A DNA stretch of 59,348 bases from JBFWYO01 sp050186335. Lineage in GTDB: Bacteria; Pseudomonadota; Alphaproteobacteria; Bin65. Shown here in pieces: positions 47,801 through 54,603 of the stretch. Positions within the stretch are counted from its first letter, which is position 1. Every line of letters begins with the position of its first letter. A program made the position numbers and the translations under genes. The notes beneath the pieces were generated by a model. That model saw nothing but the letters and a program-made list of their open reading frames with translations. It was not told where the DNA came from and searched no databases. The stretch is from contig JBFWYO010000016.1 of NCBI GenBank assembly GCA_050186335.1, positions 1 through 59,348 of the forward strand. The letters run 5' to 3'.

Positions 47801-49928
47801 CAGGGGTCGTTCTGCCGACGAAGATCGCGCCCAGGCCGCGTCCTTCGGAAAGCAGCGGCGCCATGATGAAGGACCGGAAACCCACGGTTTCGGCACCGCG
47901 CCGTGCGTAGTGCGGCACATCGGGGTCGCCAAGGGCGTCCGGGTATTGAATGGGCCGGCCCTCGCTGATCGCGCTTCCGGTCGCCGACCCCTCAACCGGA
48001 TGGGGGTAGTTCTCCCTTTGCAGCTTCTCGGCGCCGGGAAATTTTCCGTACGCGCCCGCATGCACCAGCCCATCAGGCCCGATCAGGTTCAGACCCACCC
48101 GGCTCGTGGCGAAGATCCGTTCGCAGCTTTCCACGATCTTTTCGAACACAGGCTGGGCGTCCGACACGGAGTTACTAATAACGTTCAGCACTTCGGCCGA
48201 CGCGCGCTGCTGCTCGAGCGCTTCGGTCAACGCGAGCGTGCGCGCCTGCAATTCCTGAAACAGGCGGACGTTCTGAATCGCGATGACCGCCTGATCCGCG
48301 AACGTGCTGACCAGCTCGATCTGGCTGTCGGTGAACGGGTGGACCGCCTTGCGCACCATGGTGATCATGCCGATCGTGACGCCATCGCGCGCCAGCGGCA
48401 CGCCCATGGCGGTACGGATGCCGAGCACGGACTGCGCATCGTGCCATTGGTATTCCGGATCGGCCTGCACGTCGGCAATCTGCAGCGTGCGGCCTTCAAG
48501 CGCGATGCGCCCGACGAGCGAGCTGCGCGTGAGTGGAAGCGGATTGCGCGCCAGGTACTTGATGCTTTCCGCTTCCACGTGGTTCGCGGCGATCAGCCTG
48601 ATCTCGCCGTTCTCGAACAGGAAGATCATCGCCAGATCGGCGCCGCACAAGCGCCCGGCGATTTGGACGATGGCATTCGTCACCGGCTCGAGCTGCGACG
48701 GCGAGCGGCTGATGACACCGAGCACTTCGCTGGTCGCGGTTTGTCGCTCGAGCGCCTCGGTTGCCTCGCGCGTGCGCGCCTGCACTTCCTCGAACAGCCG
48801 CACGTTGGCGACGGCGATCGCCGCTTGGTCGGCGAAGGTTTCGACGAGCTCAATCTGCTTCGGCGTGAAGGAGCCCGGCTCGAAGCGGAAGAGATTGATG
48901 ACCCCGATCACATCGCCGTCGCGCAGCATCGGCACGCTGAGCGCCGCCCGAAATCCCATGAGCCGTTGCGCGGCGGGGCGTTTGAATTCGGAATCGGCGA
49001 GAACATCCGGCGAATGCGCCGTTCGGCCTTCGAGTACGGTTCGCCCGAACATCGAGGTGCGATCGGGTTTAGGCGTGTATGTAGCGAAATGATCGCGCCA
49101 TTCCGGCGAGCATCCATATGTGGCCGCGAGGCGATAGATCTCGCCGTCGTGCTGCCGGATCGTCCCGATATCCGCGCCACAAAGGCGCGCCGCCGACTCC
49201 AGCAGCGCGTCGAGCACAGCCTGCAGGTCGAACGCCGAACGGCTGATGACCTTGAGCACGTCGGCCGTCGCCGTCTGCTGCTCGAGCGCCTCTGTCACCT
49301 CACGCGTGCGCGCCTGCACCTCCTCGAACAGGCGCGCATTCTGGATTGCGATTACCGCCTGGTCGGCGAAGGTGGTGATCAGCTCGATCTGCTTGTCGGT
49401 GAACGGTTCGACCTGGAGCCGCGTCAACACGATCGCGCCGATCGGCTCGCCGCGCAGCATCAGCGGGACACCGAGCATGGTGCGGAAATGGCCGACTTTC
49501 TGCGCTTCGGCCCAGCGGAACTCCGGATCGCTCAACGCATCGTGAATATGGACGGTGCGCCGTTCGAGCACTGCGCGCCCGGATGCGGTGGCGCGGCTCA
49601 ATTCGGATGGATTATGCGCCAGAAACTCCGCAAACGCGGGCTCCATGCGATCGGTCGCGGCAAGGCGGAACTTGCCGTCCTCGAGCGCCCAGATGTTGGT
49701 TGTGTCGGCACGGCAAAGCTTGCCGGAAATTTCGGCAATTCTGTCGAGCACCGGCTTGACCTGATGGGTCGACAGGCTGACGAGAGCGAGCACTTCGCGC
49801 GTGGCCGCTTCGCGGGCCAGCGCTTCATCCAGATCGCGGGTACGCGCGGCGAGCGCCGTTTCGAGCTCGACAACGGCACCGCGATCCGCCCGTATCTCCG
49901 GCTGTTTTCGCGCCAACGCTCCCCCCAT
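44841..49928 (-). CDS. Soluble histidine kinase with eight GAF domains
   Basis: A 1695-residue sensor kinase without membrane segments or signal peptide. Eight GAF domains follow one another with about 175-residue spacing; their first helices read LALVSLSTHQVK, LKVISRSAFDLQ, LGVISRSPSQLE, LNVISNSVSDAQ, LGVISRSATELQ, LGVISQSKFDIQ, LGVISSSSGELE and LGEVSHAVNSTLD. Most are joined by a repeated coiled coil (RLFEEVQARTREVTEALE, then RQTATSEV). The kinase core has the H-box FLANMSHELRTPLNAILGY, N-box LLNLVGNAIKF and G-box GGTGLGLSISKRI. Ligands are unknown. The start at 49928 has no good ribosome site. It heads an operon with the two regulators. Confidence 0.92.
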   Translation of the reverse strand: MGGALARKQPEIRADRGAVVELETALAARTRDLDEALAREAATREVLALVSLSTHQVKPVLDRIAEISGKLCRADTTNIWALEDGKFRLAATDRMEPAFAEFLAHNPSELSRATASGRAVLERRTVHIHDALSDPEFRWAEAQKVGHFRTMLGVPLMLRGEPIGAIVLTRLQVEPFTDKQIELITTFADQAVIAIQNARLFEEVQARTREVTEALEQQTATADVLKVISRSAFDLQAVLDALLESAARLCGADIGTIRQHDGEIYRLAATYGCSPEWRDHFATYTPKPDRTSMFGRTVLEGRTAHSPDVLADSEFKRPAAQRLMGFRAALSVPMLRDGDVIGVINLFRFEPGSFTPKQIELVETFADQAAIAVANVRLFEEVQARTREATEALERQTATSEVLGVISRSPSQLEPVTNAIVQIAGRLCGADLAMIFLFENGEIRLIAANHVEAESIKYLARNPLPLTRSSLVGRIALEGRTLQIADVQADPEYQWHDAQSVLGIRTAMGVPLARDGVTIGMITMVRKAVHPFTDSQIELVSTFADQAVIAIQNVRLFQELQARTLALTEALEQQRASAEVLNVISNSVSDAQPVFEKIVESCERIFATSRVGLNLIGPDGLVHAGAYGKFPGAEKLQRENYPHPVEGSATGSAISEGRPIQYPDALGDPDVPHYARRGAETVGFRSFIMAPLLSEGRGLGAIFVGRTTPGTFSEKEIALLKTFADQAVIAIENSRLFNETNEALERQTATSEVLGVISRSATELQPVLDTIVQTAARLCRAEYAMIFRVSGEHCSVAAANQVDSAHIEYLSKHPVAIDRSSVAGRVALVRDTVHVFDILKDPEFSHPEWQRIGRQRTVLGVPLIREGTLLGVIILARTVVEPFADKQIELITTFADQAVIAIENVRLFEEVQARTREVTEALERQTATSEVLGVISQSKFDIQPVMDTIVTTAARLCQSEWAVIFKLGADEKYHPLAATNTDPEFFKFLKEHPLDAERGSVVGRVAVEKRVVCLLDVLADPEYAHVEMRRRGRYRSCLGVPLMREGQVIGAIFLARTIVQAFTEKQIDLVSTFADQAVIAIENVRLFDEVQARTRELSESLEYQTAISDVLGVISSSSGELEPTFQAMLTNATRICEAKFGVLFDYADGVFRSISSLGVPPAFADYLAVPRVWPPDTALGRAVVTRQPVHVADTRADRAYTEHEPGRIASVELGGVRSLVIVPMLKDDKLIGAFSIYRQELRPFTDKQIDLVTSFARQAVIAIENTRLLNELRERSAELARSVEELRALGEVSHAVNSTLDLQTVLTTIVAKAVQISNTDAGAIYVFSQHRQEFRLRATHGLDAAVTAAIRAQRIGKGETIVGQAAEQRRALQVPDLREDRTAQVHAQIRAAGFRGLLVVPLLRPDRIVGALVVRRRKPGLFPDADIRLLETFAAQSVLAIQNARLFSEIEEKSRQIEVASQHKSQFLANMSHELRTPLNAILGYTELILDNIYGEMPEKARTVLERVQSNGKHLLGLINDVLDLSKIEAGQLQLSLVDYAIKDVVVNVLSAVEALAAEKNLALKTDLPADLPLAHGDERRIAQVLLNLVGNAIKFTEKGEVGVGVSASDGVFTVAVRDTGPGVAEADLTRIFGEFQQVDSSSTRKKGGTGLGLSISKRIVEMHGGRIWVDSVVGQGSTFFFTVPVNVEKQVTAA
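45550..49400 (-). repeat. Repeated GAF-linker units inside the kinase gene
   Basis: The DNA coding for the FADQAVIAI-N-RLFEEVQAR linker recurs seven times at the GAF boundaries, with long near-identical stretches such as GCGCGCCTGCACCTCCTCGA and ATCGCCTGGTCGGCGAA-like runs. This indicates stepwise internal duplication with possible later gene conversion. Confidence 0.7.
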
Positions 49929-50065
49929 CGACGCGTCACGATAGCACCTTGCCGGACGGTAATGAAGCCGGCGCCGGCCGCGTGCAGGGGACTGCGATTG
50001 GTTAATCTATCGGCGATATCCGCCTTTCGGCGAACAAGCGTAAGGTTTGAATGAATGATCTGGTA

Positions 50066-50815
50066 TCAGCCGGCGGACTTCCGGCACACCATCAGCACTT
50101 CGCCGACATTCTCCGTCGGCACCATGCCGTCGCGGAATGCGAGCGGCTTCTGAAGGCGCACGCTGAGCGGCATGAACAGGCGGTTGTACCAGCGCATCGC
50201 CTGGGCGCGCCGGTGGGTCAGCCACCACATGCCGAGCCGCAGCAGCCGCGTGGATTTCGGCACCATGCCGTAGACCGCGCTCTGCTCGACGCGGAAGCCG
50301 TGGCGCGCGAGCTTGGCCAGAATGTCGGCCGGCTCGTAGCGGCGGCGATGGCCGACGAAATCGTCGAACGCGGTCCAATAGGCCGGATGCAGCGGGGCGG
50401 AAAACAGGAACACGGCGCCCGGCGCCGCGACGCGCGCCAGTTCGGCCAGCGCAGCCTCGTCGTCCTCGACATGCTCGACGATATCGAGCGCGCAGACCAG
50501 GTCGAAGCTGGCGTCGGCGAACGGCAATGCCGAGACCAGGCCCGCGATCGCGTCGGCGCCGCGCGCGCGGAGCTTTTGGATGGCGGGCAAGCTGATGTCG
50601 ACGAAGCGGGTGCCGGCGAGCGGCAGGCGCGGCCTAAGGCCTGGCGCCACTTCGAGCCGGCGCGGCGCCTTCGCGGCCAGCGCGCCGAACAGCGGCCAAG
50701 TGTTGAAGCGGTGCGGCTGGACCAGCTTGGCGCCCGTCCACAGCGGATCGTAAAATTGCCTGTTGGCCTCGCGCAGTTCGGCATCGTTGCGCGTGGGAGA
50801 GGTATTCGAGGTCAT
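50066..50815 (-). CDS. Class I SAM-dependent methyltransferase
   Basis: A 249-residue methyltransferase of the UbiE/type 11 group. SAM motif I reads LEVAPGLRPRLPL, followed by VSALPFADASFDLVCALDIVEHV and ARVAAPGAVFLFSAPLHP. A basic, tryptophan-rich C-terminal part (RLGMWWLTHRRAQAMRWYNRL) follows. Substrate unknown. The ATG at 50815 is chosen; a TTG just before it is the only in-frame alternative. It lies alone between the GAF-kinase operon and a repeat-rich gap. Confidence 0.85.
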   Translation of the reverse strand: MTSNTSPTRNDAELREANRQFYDPLWTGAKLVQPHRFNTWPLFGALAAKAPRRLEVAPGLRPRLPLAGTRFVDISLPAIQKLRARGADAIAGLVSALPFADASFDLVCALDIVEHVEDDEAALAELARVAAPGAVFLFSAPLHPAYWTAFDDFVGHRRRYEPADILAKLARHGFRVEQSAVYGMVPKSTRLLRLGMWWLTHRRAQAMRWYNRLFMPLSVRLQKPLAFRDGMVPTENVGEVLMVCRKSAG

Positions 50816-50990
50816 CAAATCGTTACCGGGCGATGCGGCTGGCGGCGCTAAACGGCATGGGCGCTGCGAACGATGCGCAGTGTAGCACGCGATGTGTAAA
50901 CCAGACTGGCGGGAACGGCGGCCGCTTCAGACGACGCGGGCAATTCCGCAATATGCATGAGCGCGAACGCGCCTGGCGAACCTTTTCATT

Positions 50991-51096
50991 TGTCACCCCG
51001 GCCGGAGCACAGCGTAGAGCCGGGGTCCAGTGGAACGTGTTGCCGCGCTGGACCCCGGATCGGCGCCCCGCTGCGCGTGGCTTGTCCGGGGTGACA
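50991..51096. repeat. Nested palindromic repeat
   Basis: Outer arms TGTCACCCCGG (50991-51001) and CCGGGGTGACA (51086-51096); inner arms CCGGGGTCCAG (51020-51030) and CTGGACCCCGG (51048-51058). Both pairs are perfect, giving a two-stem structure. Similar GTCACCCCGG-type repeats are common between genes of alphaproteobacteria. Confidence 0.75.
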
Positions 51097-51123
51097 GGAG
51101 GGAGCAAGCGCCGGCGATCTTCC

Positions 51124-51216
51124 CGCTTTCCCTTGAAGGAGAGGTTCGGGGCGAGGTCCGCTTTTATTCCCCTCGCCCGGCGCTGCGCGCCACCCTCTCC
51201 CTTTGAGAGGGCTTTG
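51124..51216. repeat. Gene-less relative of the DUF559 repeat element
   Basis: Right part CCCCTCGCCCGGCGCTGCGC, then GCCACCCTCTCCCT (51169-51202), matches the right arm of the DUF559 element (from 7673) with a single difference. The left part (CTTTCCCTTGAAGGAGAGG...GGGGCGAGG) is an imperfect inverted copy of it. No ORF lies between the arms. It looks like a cargo-less or internally deleted form of the same repeat family. Confidence 0.65.
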
Positions 51217-51229
51217 GGCGAGTGGGTTT

Positions 51230-51868
51230 TTAGACGAAATCCCCGGCCAGCGCCGCGCGCACCGGTTCGGGCAGCACGGCGAGGTGGCCGTAATTCGGAT
51301 GCGCCAATCCCAGGATCACCTGCATGCCGGGCTGCTTGAATTTTTCGATCTGCGCCTTGGTGAACGGGAAGTGGATGAACTGCACGGACGAGGCCTTGCC
51401 GGCTTCGGTGGTGCGGTCCTGGTCGGCCTCCGGCACGCCCTTCACCGTCTCGCCGGCGAACTGCAGCGACGCGGTTTCTTCGACGCCGCCGAGGCGCGCG
51501 AGCACGTTGGCTCGACGCACCGGATCGTCGATTTCGAACATCACCGTGGCGACCAGTTCGGCGCCGTTCGGCACCAGCGTGTTGTAGGCATCCAGCTCAC
51601 CCTGGATCTGTTCCTCGCCGCCTTTCTCGATATGCAGCATTTCGTGCACCTGGTGGCGCATCGTGTCCCAGCTTTCGAAATAGAACGTGCAGTAGGGACC
51701 GACTTCGACGCGCCGGTCGCGCTTGAGCGCGGTGACGTGCGCACGCATCTCCTTGCGCTGGCGCGCATACTCGGCGGCAGGCATGACATCCGCGCGGGTG
51801 ATCCTGGTGCGGCCGGCGGCCGCCGGTGCGTTGCCGGGAGAAGCGCTGCCGTTGCTTTTGTTCGCCAT
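51230..51868 (-). CDS. DUF3501 family protein
   Basis: A 212-residue cytoplasmic protein of the DUF3501 family. Visible family segments are RITRADVMPAAEYARQRKEMRAHV, GPYCTFYFESWDTMRHQVHEMLHIEKG and VQFIHFPFTKAQIEKFKQPG, ending in HPNYGHLAVL. The biochemical role is not established. Members usually sit beside rubrerythrin and CCG-type Fe-S proteins, as here, which suggests a part in peroxide or redox metabolism. ATG at 51868 is 43 bases after the Fe-S protein gene, on the same strand. Confidence 0.88.
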   Translation of the reverse strand: MANKSNGSASPGNAPAAAGRTRITRADVMPAAEYARQRKEMRAHVTALKRDRRVEVGPYCTFYFESWDTMRHQVHEMLHIEKGGEEQIQGELDAYNTLVPNGAELVATVMFEIDDPVRRANVLARLGGVEETASLQFAGETVKGVPEADQDRTTEAGKASSVQFIHFPFTKAQIEKFKQPGMQVILGLAHPNYGHLAVLPEPVRAALAGDFV

Positions 51869-51911
51869 CAGGCAAAAATCCTCGAAAGGTGCGAACGCGC
51901 GAAAATGCGGG

Positions 51912-53279
51912 CTAAACCGACAGCCCGTAAGCCCGCGCGAACAGCTCGATCGGATGCGGCGCGCGATCCGGCACCGCCGGCTTCGCTTCGCCTTCCTTGA
52001 TCTCGTCGGCGACGCGTTCCATGCCTTGCAGGATATGCATGCCGGCGAGCGGGCACTCGGAGGCGACATATTTCTTGGCGTTGCGTGCGGCGGTGCGCGC
52101 GACCGGCTTGCCGACCTTGATTGCGGTTTCGAAATTGTCTTTCAAGATTCCCCACGAGCCGCCGTGGCCGGAGCAGCGTTCGATCACCGCGAGATCGTTC
52201 TCGGGGATCAGGCGCAGCATTTCCGCCGCCTTCTGGCCCACGTTCTGCGCGCGCGCATGGCACGCCAGATGCAGCGTAACGCCGCCGTCGAGCTTTTCGA
52301 GGCCCGGCGCGAGGCCGTGTTGCTTGGCGATATCCACGACATATTCCGTGATGTCGAACGTGTTCTGCGCGAGTTTCTTTACGTTGGCGTCGTCCGGCAC
52401 GATCAGCGGCCATTCGAATTTCATCATCAGGGCGCAGGACGGCACCACGGCGACCACGTCGTAGCCCCTGTCGATATAGGGCGCCAAGGCTGCGGAGATC
52501 GTCTTGGCGCTGTCGGCGACGCGGGCCAGATCGCCTTGTTCGAGCTGGGGCATGCCGCAGCAGGCGGGATAGACCACTTCGACGTCGACGCCGTTCTTGG
52601 CGAGCACCGCGCGCGCGGCCATGGCGATCGACGGGTTGTTGTAGTTCGAGAAGCACGTGGCGTAGAGCGCGACTTTGCGCTTACCGAAGGCGGGTGCCGT
52701 TTTGTTGACTTCGACCGGCTGCTGCTTCGCCAGCTTCTCGACCGTCTTGGCGTGGTATTCCGGCAGCGCCGCGTTCTTGTCCACGCCGGCGACTTTCTCC
52801 ATCACCGTGCGCGAAAGCTTATTTTCGGTGTCGGTCGCCCAGTTGGCCAAGCCCGAAATGTGCGAGCAGATGCGCCCGTTGCGATCGGTTTCGGTCAGCT
52901 GCTTCTCGAAGAAGCCGACACCCTGCTTTTTCAGCTCGACGGCGCGGTAGCGCAGCATCAGATGCGGGAAATCCAGATTGAATTCGTGCGGCGGGACATA
53001 CGGACACTTGGTCATGTAGCACATGTCGCACAGCGTGCACGCGTCGACGACCTGCTTCAGGTCCGCCTTGTTGACGGTATCGAGCTCGCCCGACGGCGCC
53101 GCGTCGACCAGATCGAACAGGCGCGGGAACGAGTCGCACAGATTGAAGCAGCGCCGGCAGCCGTGACAGATGTCGAACACGCGATGGATTTCCGCGTCCA
53201 GCTTCGCTTCGTCGTAGAAATCCGGATTGTGCCAATCGAGCGGATGGCGGGTCGGCGCTTCCAGGCTGCCCTCGCGCAT
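51912..53279 (-). CDS. CCG-domain iron-sulfur protein (heterodisulfide-reductase/GlpC-like)
   Basis: A 455-residue protein with two N-terminal 4Fe-4S motifs (CHGCRRCFNLC near residue 38 and CTLCDMCYMTKCP near 81) and a C-terminal pair of cysteine-rich CCG-type regions (YPACCGMPQLEQGD and the diverged HLACHARAQNVG with ERCSGHGGSWG). This is the architecture of HdrD/GlpC electron-transfer subunits. No flavoprotein partner is adjacent; instead rubrerythrin lies upstream and DUF3501 downstream. It likely passes electrons to the rubrerythrin diiron centre; this is inference. ATG at 53279 has GGGGAGAG upstream. Confidence 0.9.
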   Translation of the reverse strand: MREGSLEAPTRHPLDWHNPDFYDEAKLDAEIHRVFDICHGCRRCFNLCDSFPRLFDLVDAAPSGELDTVNKADLKQVVDACTLCDMCYMTKCPYVPPHEFNLDFPHLMLRYRAVELKKQGVGFFEKQLTETDRNGRICSHISGLANWATDTENKLSRTVMEKVAGVDKNAALPEYHAKTVEKLAKQQPVEVNKTAPAFGKRKVALYATCFSNYNNPSIAMAARAVLAKNGVDVEVVYPACCGMPQLEQGDLARVADSAKTISAALAPYIDRGYDVVAVVPSCALMMKFEWPLIVPDDANVKKLAQNTFDITEYVVDIAKQHGLAPGLEKLDGGVTLHLACHARAQNVGQKAAEMLRLIPENDLAVIERCSGHGGSWGILKDNFETAIKVGKPVARTAARNAKKYVASECPLAGMHILQGMERVADEIKEGEAKPAVPDRAPHPIELFARAYGLSV

Positions 53280-53347
53280 GACTCTCTCCCCGTAGAACCG
53301 GCCGCGCTTCGCGCGCGATCAAACACCGGATAATCCGTCGGAAATAA

Positions 53348-53394
53348 CCGGGGGCCCGGCGCGTCGGTCGAACAACCAGGCGCCGGACCCCCGG
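53348..53394. other. Strong intercistronic hairpin after the rubrerythrin gene
   Basis: CCGGGGGCCCGGCGC (53348-53362) pairs with GCGCCGGACCCCCGG (53380-53394) at 14 of 15 positions. It lies between the rubrerythrin gene and the Fe-S protein gene, both minus strand, and has no T-run after it. It may stabilise the rubrerythrin part of the transcript or attenuate read-through. Confidence 0.65.
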
Positions 53395-53435
53395 ATCGAA
53401 TCGCAGGATCCGATAAACGACGTCGCGCGATGCGT

Positions 53436-53852
53436 TTACTTCAGATCGTTGAGCGCCTTGGTGAAACGACCGGCGTGCGATTTTTCCGCCTTGGCCAGCG
53501 TTTCGAACCAGTCGGCGATCTCATCGAAGCCTTCCTGGCGTGCGGTGCGCGCCATGCCCGGATACATATCGGTGTATTCGTGCGTTTCGCCGGCGATCGC
53601 GGCTTTGAGGTTCAGATTGGTCGGGCCGATCGGCTCGCCCGTCGCCGGGTCGCCGGTGGCTTCGAGGAATTCCAGATGGCCGTGCGCGTGGCCGGTTTCG
53701 CCTTCGGCGGTCGAGCGGAACACGGTGGCCACATCGTTGTAGCCTTCGACGTCGGCCTTCTGCGCGAAATACAGATAGCGGCGATTGGCCTGCGATTCGC
53801 CGGCGAACGCGGCTTTCAGATTGTCTTCGGTCTTGCTGCCCTTGAGCTGCAT
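53436..53852 (-). CDS. Rubrerythrin (diiron domain only)
   Basis: A 138-residue ferritin-like protein that reduces hydrogen peroxide at a diiron site. Iron ligands lie in LKAAFAGESQANRRYLYFA, the RSTAEGETGHAHGHLEFLEA stretch, AAIAGETHEYTDMYPGMA and TLAKAEKSHAGRF. The C-terminal rubredoxin domain of classic rubrerythrins is absent, so electrons must come from another protein, plausibly the Fe-S protein encoded next. An Irr-box-like palindrome lies about 70 bases upstream, indicating iron control. Confidence 0.92.
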   Translation of the reverse strand: MQLKGSKTEDNLKAAFAGESQANRRYLYFAQKADVEGYNDVATVFRSTAEGETGHAHGHLEFLEATGDPATGEPIGPTNLNLKAAIAGETHEYTDMYPGMARTARQEGFDEIADWFETLAKAEKSHAGRFTKALNDLK

Positions 53853-53880
53853 GGTCTCTCCTCCATCGGTGCTGCGTTAT

Positions 53881-53899
53881 GGGTGAATTATCTTCACCC
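53881..53899. promoter_or_regulatory. Palindrome in the rubrerythrin leader
   Basis: GGGTGAA-TTATC-TTCACCC is a perfect 7-base inverted repeat 29 bases upstream of the rubrerythrin start codon and downstream of the Irr-like box. It could be a second operator or a leader hairpin. Confidence 0.45.
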
Positions 53900-53922
53900 G
53901 GCGGAACGGGTTTGTCAATAAA

Positions 53923-53937
53923 TTAGAACTGTTCTAA
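53923..53937. promoter_or_regulatory. Irr-box (ICE)-like operator upstream of rubrerythrin
   Basis: TTAGAACTGTTCTAA is a perfect palindrome around a central T and resembles the iron control element bound by alphaproteobacterial Irr (TTTAGAA-x-TTCTAAA type). It lies between irr and the rubrerythrin gene, 71 bases before the latter. Irr probably represses the rubrerythrin gene when iron is scarce; inferred from motif and neighbourhood. Confidence 0.65.
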
Positions 53938-53993
53938 ACAATGAGAACGACTCGCGACAAGCGCCTGCGCGGCCCGGCGGAAGCGGAAAAAAC

Positions 53994-54416
53994 TCAGCGC
54001 TTCGGCTTGACGCGGACGATCACGTCGACCCGGTCGACCGAGGTGCCGGCCGGCGCATTGGGCAGGCGCGCCACCGCGAGCTGGTCCTGCGGGATGTCCT
54101 GCAGCAGACCGGTTTCGTGATGGTAGAAGTGATAATGGTGCGCCGTGTTGGTATCGAAGTACGAACGGCCCGGCTCGACCAGCACTTCGCGCATCAGCCC
54201 GGCATCGGTGAACTGATGCAGCGTGTTGTAGACGGTGGCGAGCGAGATCGAGATGCCGCTCTTGCGCACCTCCTCGTGCACCTGCTCGGCGGTGACATGC
54301 CGATCGCCGGCTTCCAACAATTGCCGCGCCAACGCCAGGCGCTGGCGCGTCGGCCGAAGACCGACGCCGCGCAGGCGCTGCAAGGCAGTGGCATAGGGGC
54401 GCATAGGTTCCATCAC
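53994..54416 (-). CDS. irr: Iron response regulator Irr (Fur family)
   Basis: A 140-residue Fur-superfamily regulator. GLRPTRQRLALARQLLEAGDRHVTAEQVHEE and SLATVYNTLHQFTDAGLMREV form the winged helix in the wording typical of alphaproteobacterial Irr. The histidine cluster HHYHFYHHE is the haem/metal-responsive site, and the cysteine pairs of zinc-binding Fur proteins are absent. Irr represses or activates iron genes according to haem. A fab operon lies upstream on the same strand and iron-linked genes downstream. A further ATG two codons in gives the same protein less two residues. Confidence 0.88.
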   Translation of the reverse strand: MMEPMRPYATALQRLRGVGLRPTRQRLALARQLLEAGDRHVTAEQVHEEVRKSGISISLATVYNTLHQFTDAGLMREVLVEPGRSYFDTNTAHHYHFYHHETGLLQDIPQDQLAVARLPNAPAGTSVDRVDVIVRVKPKR

Positions 54417-54443
54417 CCAAAAATAGGGTGTCCGCCCGAAAAT

Positions 54444-54460
54444 TTAAAGCCCCTTTAAAC
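54444..54460. promoter_or_regulatory. Palindromic operator candidate upstream of irr
   Basis: TTTAAAG-CCC-CTTTAAA is a perfect 7-base inverted repeat 28 bases before the irr start. It is nested inside a wider CCGCCC (54433-54438) / GGGCGG (54466-54471) pairing. It may be an autoregulatory or second-regulator site; the motif is not a standard Irr box. Confidence 0.45.
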
Positions 54461-54603
54461 GCCTGGGCGGTTTTATGGAATGAATCTAGGAAGCCGGTTT
54501 GCCCTTGCCCGCACTGGTGGGCCGCCGGCGGTGCAAAATTCCGTGCTGTTTTAAGCGATTAACGGCCCGCGCGGTGCCGAGGCCGGGCACGCCGCAATCC
54601 GCC

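Larger units (their letters stand above)
50816..51229. other. Repeat-rich intergenic region
   Basis: About 410 bases without a gene. Two palindromic elements fill it: a nested inverted repeat at 50991-51096 and a gene-less relative of the DUF559-element repeat at 51124-51216. Short open frames here are by-products of these palindromes. Confidence 0.6.

Noticed and set aside
44856..50054. A 1732-codon open frame antisense to the GAF histidine kinase
   Set aside because: It mirrors the codon bias and repeats of the real gene on the other strand, and its translation shows no domain; the minus-strand kinase has all expected motifs.
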